A stretch of DNA of 64,000 nt from Sthenelais limicola. Lineage: Eukaryota; Annelida; Polychaeta; Phyllodocida; Sigalionidae. Shown one piece after another: positions 59,822 to 64,000 of this stretch; the first letter of the stretch is position 1; every line of letters starts with the position of its first letter. The position numbers and the translations under genes are program-made. The DNA lies in contig OW804096.1 in the NCBI GenBank assembly GCA_942159475.1, positions 129,074,941 to 129,138,940 on the forward strand. Reading direction: 5' to 3'. The notes under the pieces are model-generated. The model saw only the letters and a list, made by a program, of their open reading frames with translations, did not search any database and was not told where the DNA came from.

Positions 59822-62123
59822 CATCCCCAGCGAATCGAAAGCTTTTTAAAATGATACCGATAAGCTATATTAATATTATAGAATATAGTTTACTGTTATT
59901 GGCCTTACCGTAGGCTACTATTAATTATGTGTTTGCTTCTGAATCCACTCTTTTTATTGATTAATAGATACACTATGTTTGTGCTGACCAGGAATGGAAA
60001 TGACCAAAGGAAAAGGGGATGGGGAACTCAAAGTATAAATAAACAATAAACTTCTAGAGGTCCATCCTAGGGCTAGGCCTAGGGCACAGAGAGACGATAA
60101 TAATAGTGTCTTATCTAGGCCTACCTTATACATAGATTTCACTGACGTCACGGCCCTCGCCATGTCTGGGGTCTAGTTAGATGCCTATGTATGCTGCGAT
60201 ACTTGAAAATACCGTTTTCTGTCTGTTTTAACCTTTACCAGTTTTAATCTGCCTCAACAATACCTTCATAATAGGTTAGATAATCTGCCTTTAGTGTAGT
60301 ATTACCCAAGTATCTACTCTTGTGAGGTTTATCAACTTTGTTTTGATAACCGCGCCGTAGACAGCAAGGGTAGCCTTGACCCGAGAGATGGCGGCCAGTA
60401 GGGTTCCCCAGCCAGTCGGGTGACGTCATGTGAAATCTATGTATAGTTACACCACCCACTGTGTGGGGCATTGTTACGGACAACATCTTAGACTTAGTGA
60501 AGACAAGACTATAGTCTAAATTGTGAGATTCCTGATGTAAATATCGTTCAAGTGTAAATAGTAAACGACATGTACGTACTAGATAGAGGGGATTTATGGT
60601 GTGAAAATGCAAGAGGAACGCTAGAAAGTGACACAAGAAATAGGAATCGATTTAAATGTTTACTGTCACACAATCGATGTGAACAAAAGCGCAAGCGAGC
60701 GCACGAGACAGGCCAACCCCTTCCAGGAGAAGGCCATCTCAAGCAGCACATGAGAAATAGAATGAAGACAAACCTACTAATGATCAATGACTTACGTTGA
60801 TACACAGTTATGGCGGTCCGGAGAGCACGAATGATGCGGCGGGTTCTTAGGTTTTAGAGGCCATGGCAGCTTCCATTGACACTCGCATCTCCATCCTCAT
60901 CCGCGCATCCAAACATTGACTGAACCATGCCCTGCGGCAGCAAGGTCAAGGCCGTTTTATAGTCAGAATTCCTCACTAGGCGGCGTGACATGACATAGAG
61001 GAAGAGGAGGTGTGGCACTGCTATAAGTTGTGTCGTGGATCGTTGTTGCAGCTTATGAATTGTGGTTGACTTTTTCCGACGTTTTTTTTCTCTGCCCAGT
61101 TACTCATATCAACAATATTGCGTTGTACCATTAATACGGATGTATACCAATGACATGTTTCTGTTGAGTGGATGACCCTTTCCCCACCACTGCACCAGGT
61201 TACACGGTGACTGGGATCACAAATAAGGACATTTTCATCCGCCATAGCCATATGCTATAGCAGATTTGGCCCCTTATTTGTTATTCATGTGCCACTTACA
61301 CTGTTACAGATGATCCCTTTCCCTAACATGGCATCCCATTCGGCAAAAGTCGCATTTCAGATGTAACATGACACAATGTTAATGACCGTTAGGTTGAAAA
61401 TTTAATACTACATGATATATACTGAGTTTGAGCCTAGGTTCATGTAGGTTAGCTAAATAGGCCAATATTTGTAGGAGGGATCGTGGCTTTCCAAATAAAT
61501 TTGCCAATGGCAAATGTTACATGGGCCACCGTAACCACCAAGATAAGCGCAGTGTGTCAACATTTTTAGCCCCAAAACTGGGTGAAAGTAGCCAGAGACC
61601 ATTCGATGGGTCCCTCGCTCCACTAACCGAACTCGAGCGGAGACAATCTCGGGCTAGGTGAAAGTTCCTGACCTTTTATCTCAGGTGAGGTTTGTTGACT
61701 TATGTGGCATCCCATAAAAGTGGCCTGTGCGATGACGATTATGGTACATGTATTTCCATTAGTCTAAATTTTACTAAGCTTTCTCGAAAGTAGATAATAA
61801 TGATGGCCTTAATTCTCTTTTGTTAAGAAAACCAAAACACAAATTCTATAGACGAGAAATTAGGCCTACTGTACCAGGTACCGATCTTATAATTCTTTGG
61901 GGACAAAATATGATATTATTTACAGAGATTACGGTAAGAAATAAATTCTTCTCTTTTTTTAAACCGAAACACCACAGAATCAAGAAAAAAGTAAAAATGA
62001 TACATCATTTTATTGTGATATTCAAATCACGGTATATTCAGTCAACTTAAAATCATGAATCTTCAACAATCACATTGTAGATGCGTTGCATTGCATCAGT
62101 ACATTTTTTATAACAGAAAAACG
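59822..62123. other. Intergenic region, no gene supported
   Basis: More G+C than average around 60.3-61.0 kb. Contains an inverted pair of a 24-25-mer with a TGACGTCA core (60127-60150 and 60421-60445). The small frames on both strands show no protein features. It could include the promoter or 5' UTR of the NSP-family gene; not demonstrable. Confidence 0.4.
60127..60445. repeat. Inverted repeat pair with CRE-like TGACGTCA cores
   Basis: TATACATAGATTTCAC-TGACGTCA at 60127-60150 is the complement of 60421-60445, apart from one or two bases. Either a small MITE remnant or duplicated regulatory sites. Confidence 0.5.
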
Positions 62124-62129
62124 TTTATT
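62124..62129 (-). terminator. Poly(A) signal AATAAA of the right-edge gene
   Basis: Minus-strand AATAAA about 52 nt after the TAG at 62181. Confidence 0.55.
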
Positions 62130-62180
62130 GTCCGCTGACTCGAGTAGGACAGCCATACCATCAGATGAATAGATTAGTGC

Positions 62181-63934
62181 CTAGAAGTACATGTCTTTGA
62201 CAGGAGGTCCATAAAGATCACAAGTGTTGACATAAACTAATGTTGAATTCGGATAAATCTCCTCTCCGTTTTCCACCGCCTCAGCAATTTCATCCTCGAG
62301 CATCTTCATATCGACTAGTCCGGCACAGGATTTAATGTGGCAAATGCCACCTGGAACAAAAGGCACACATTGTGTATAATTAAAGAAAAGGTAATGATAG
62401 AAACAAAATTGTTTGAACTCATAGGAAAGCGTTTGCCTAAAAATCAAACCAATGTGACCTAAATTACTCCCTGGCGATCTATTTCAGGACCAAAAGTTAC
62501 TTAGACCTGAATTAAATCTATTGTAATTAATCAACGTTCAAAGATTCCTAATTAATCACCAGATTTATTTTGTACACACCTCTCACACAAGACTCATATG
62601 AAATAACACCGGTTAGCAACCGCTGCTTGTTTGAACATACCAGGTAACACAAAGACACGCCCATTGAATGGAAATTATGAAGTTTGTAAGTGAGACAGGC
62701 AGCTATATGAGGGTTTGTTTGTGCGTGTCTTTAAGAATTTTATTAAAGCAAACATTGTACAGTTAAATAGTGTTCTCGGATTTTGCTGACAAAGTGTTAT
62801 TACAGTTAAGTAAGTTAAAAGTATAAACATGTATTTAGTTAATGATACACAACTTATTGGAGAACAAATTTGTTGTGCCAACCTTTGTTTTCCTTATCAC
62901 AAGGCTCTGGGGTTTCTTCCGTGTGTGCAGCAAGTGATCGTAGCCATGGCATGTCCGTTACGATTTCCCACCAGTTGTCTACCCCCACACATTTCCCTAC
63001 AGTTAAATTTTAAGATTATAGAGAAAAAAATTCATGGTAATGGGAGATATAGTTAATGGCATACGAGTAAATAGCTACGTTGACTCTCCCTATCTATAAA
63101 TTCCGTTCCACTCGATTCAAAAGAATGAATGCTAATATAGAATAGTAAGGCGACTCAATCGCTTTGATACACGTAACGGTATCCCGATTATTTGCAACAC
63201 AGATGGCCAATTACCGTGAAGTCAAGGCACGATATAAGGTAAGATAAGAGAAGGATTTTTTTTTATTTTTGCATCCTTGAGGGTAATACAAAAATTGGTC
63301 GGGCCCATCTGAAGTCTGAAATCTAGTCTTCCGGGCCATGCAATACTCCAAGTCATGACATTTAACGATATCTCTAAGAGTGTGTACAAAGGAACGAATT
63401 TAAATGAAAACCTTACCTCTTAATTTGTAGACGTTCCTACCCCAAGGGAATTCTTCGCGAAATTGCTGTTTTCTACATGCCTTTTGTAGTCTATCAGCTG
63501 ATAATACAGTGCTGCGAGGGAGAAAAGACATGTAACCGATTCAATCCCTGAATTTTATTTAAAAGTATTTATCATTGTTTTTAACCGAATCAACACCAAA
63601 CATACCACCCACCCCCTCCTAATATTAAGTGGATAAGACACTTACTAAAGCGTTAAGGCTTACTAAAGCGCCTCTGAAGTGATAGTTAAACGAGTTGTTT
63701 AAAATCTTAGTAAGGCATTTGTTAAATTCTATTTTTGTTTTATTTATGATTAAACATGCTTATGTAGAATAGTGCTTACAAATACAGGCCACTCATGGTA
63801 TCCAGAATAAAATTTGCCCGCTGCCTGTTATATTTTGTTTGTTCTGGTTCCATGCTGTTGTCATGCACAAGGCACATGTGGTAATCATACTTGGCCGACT
63901 TAAACATCTGTTTTTGTAGAGAAAGAGGATCATA
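62181..63934 (-). CDS. Unrecognised gene, last three exons, runs off the right edge
   Basis: Minus-strand exons 63934-63780, 63511-63417 and 62350-62181 join in frame (phases 2 and 1 at the two junctions) to 139 codons plus TAG. They begin in phase 0 at YDPLSLQKQMFKSAKYDYHM, so more exons lie to the right. Other landmarks are EPEQTKYNRQRANFILDTM, FREEFPWGRNVYKLRGGICH and the C-terminus VNTCDLYGPPVKDMYF. The product is soluble-looking, with several Cys and no membrane segment. Well-formed acceptors (TTATTTTCAG, CCCTCGCAG, TTTGTTCCAG) and matching phases make it a real gene. I do not recognise the family. Confidence 0.72.
62351..63416 (-). other. Intron of the right-edge gene
   Basis: 1.07 kb, AT-rich, nothing else seen. 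Confidence 0.6.
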
Positions 63935-64000
63935 CTGAAAAATAACAAAGAGGAGAGAAAACATTGGTTTAGTAAAGTAACATCCCATAAAGAAGAGTTT

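Noticed and set aside
60244..60805. Open frames of 75-130 codons on both strands
   Set aside because: They overlap each other, lack splice context and have no recognisable protein sequence.
60918..60961. Minus-strand TATAAAA (60961-60955) followed by TCAGTC, as a core promoter
   Set aside because: Spacing is about 40 nt rather than about 30, and no exon could be tied to it; too weak to annotate.
1..64000. CRISPR array, operon or prokaryotic features
   Set aside because: Spliced genes with GT-AG introns and animal protein families show this is animal nuclear DNA; the tandem repeats have no spacer structure.

Overview
The window is AT-rich metazoan DNA with spliced genes, long introns and many small repeats. 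It is almost certainly from a non-vertebrate animal. The main gene encodes a four-domain voltage-gated channel with a D/E/E/A selectivity filter, the signature of the Nav2 class, which vertebrates lack. The phylum cannot be fixed from the sequence alone.

Layout: (1) 621-23589, + strand: a Nav2-type channel gene, modelled here as 25 coding exons (about 1802 codons) with a continuous frame from S1 of domain I to the IQ-bearing C-terminus. The two most N-terminal exons are the least certain part. (2) 23590-31687: mostly non-coding, with a short orphan terminal exon near 27.1 kb, a GC-rich patch at 25.6-26.0 kb, a perfect 122-bp tandem duplication, and a Penelope/hammerhead-like motif at 31.0-31.1 kb. 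(3) 31688-37685, +: the 3' part of an unrecognised gene, with a probable 27-nt microexon. (4) 38046-39138: a 1.09-kb non-autonomous inverted-repeat DNA transposon. (5) 40165-40521, +: the last two exons of another unrecognised gene, followed by a poly(A) signal. (6) 43391-50225, -: an NSP-family (BCAR3/SH2D3) adaptor gene, six coding exons and 831 residues, with a SAM domain in front of the SH2 domain. (7) 54812-59816, -: a complete Ty3/Gypsy retrotransposon with 69-bp LTRs, a 5-bp target duplication and one intact Gag-Pol frame. (8) 62181-63934, -: the last three exons of an unrecognised gene that runs off the right edge.

The genes do not form a functional cluster: a membrane ion channel, a tyrosine-kinase/integrin-pathway adaptor, and three orphans. 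Points most worth follow-up are the Nav2 fast-inactivation tripeptide (VLL where Nav1 has IFM), the SAM-SH2-GEF-like architecture with YDVP motifs, the inverted-repeat transposon, and the young short-LTR retrotransposon. All exon models come from reading splice sites and frame by eye; no alignment or database search was run.
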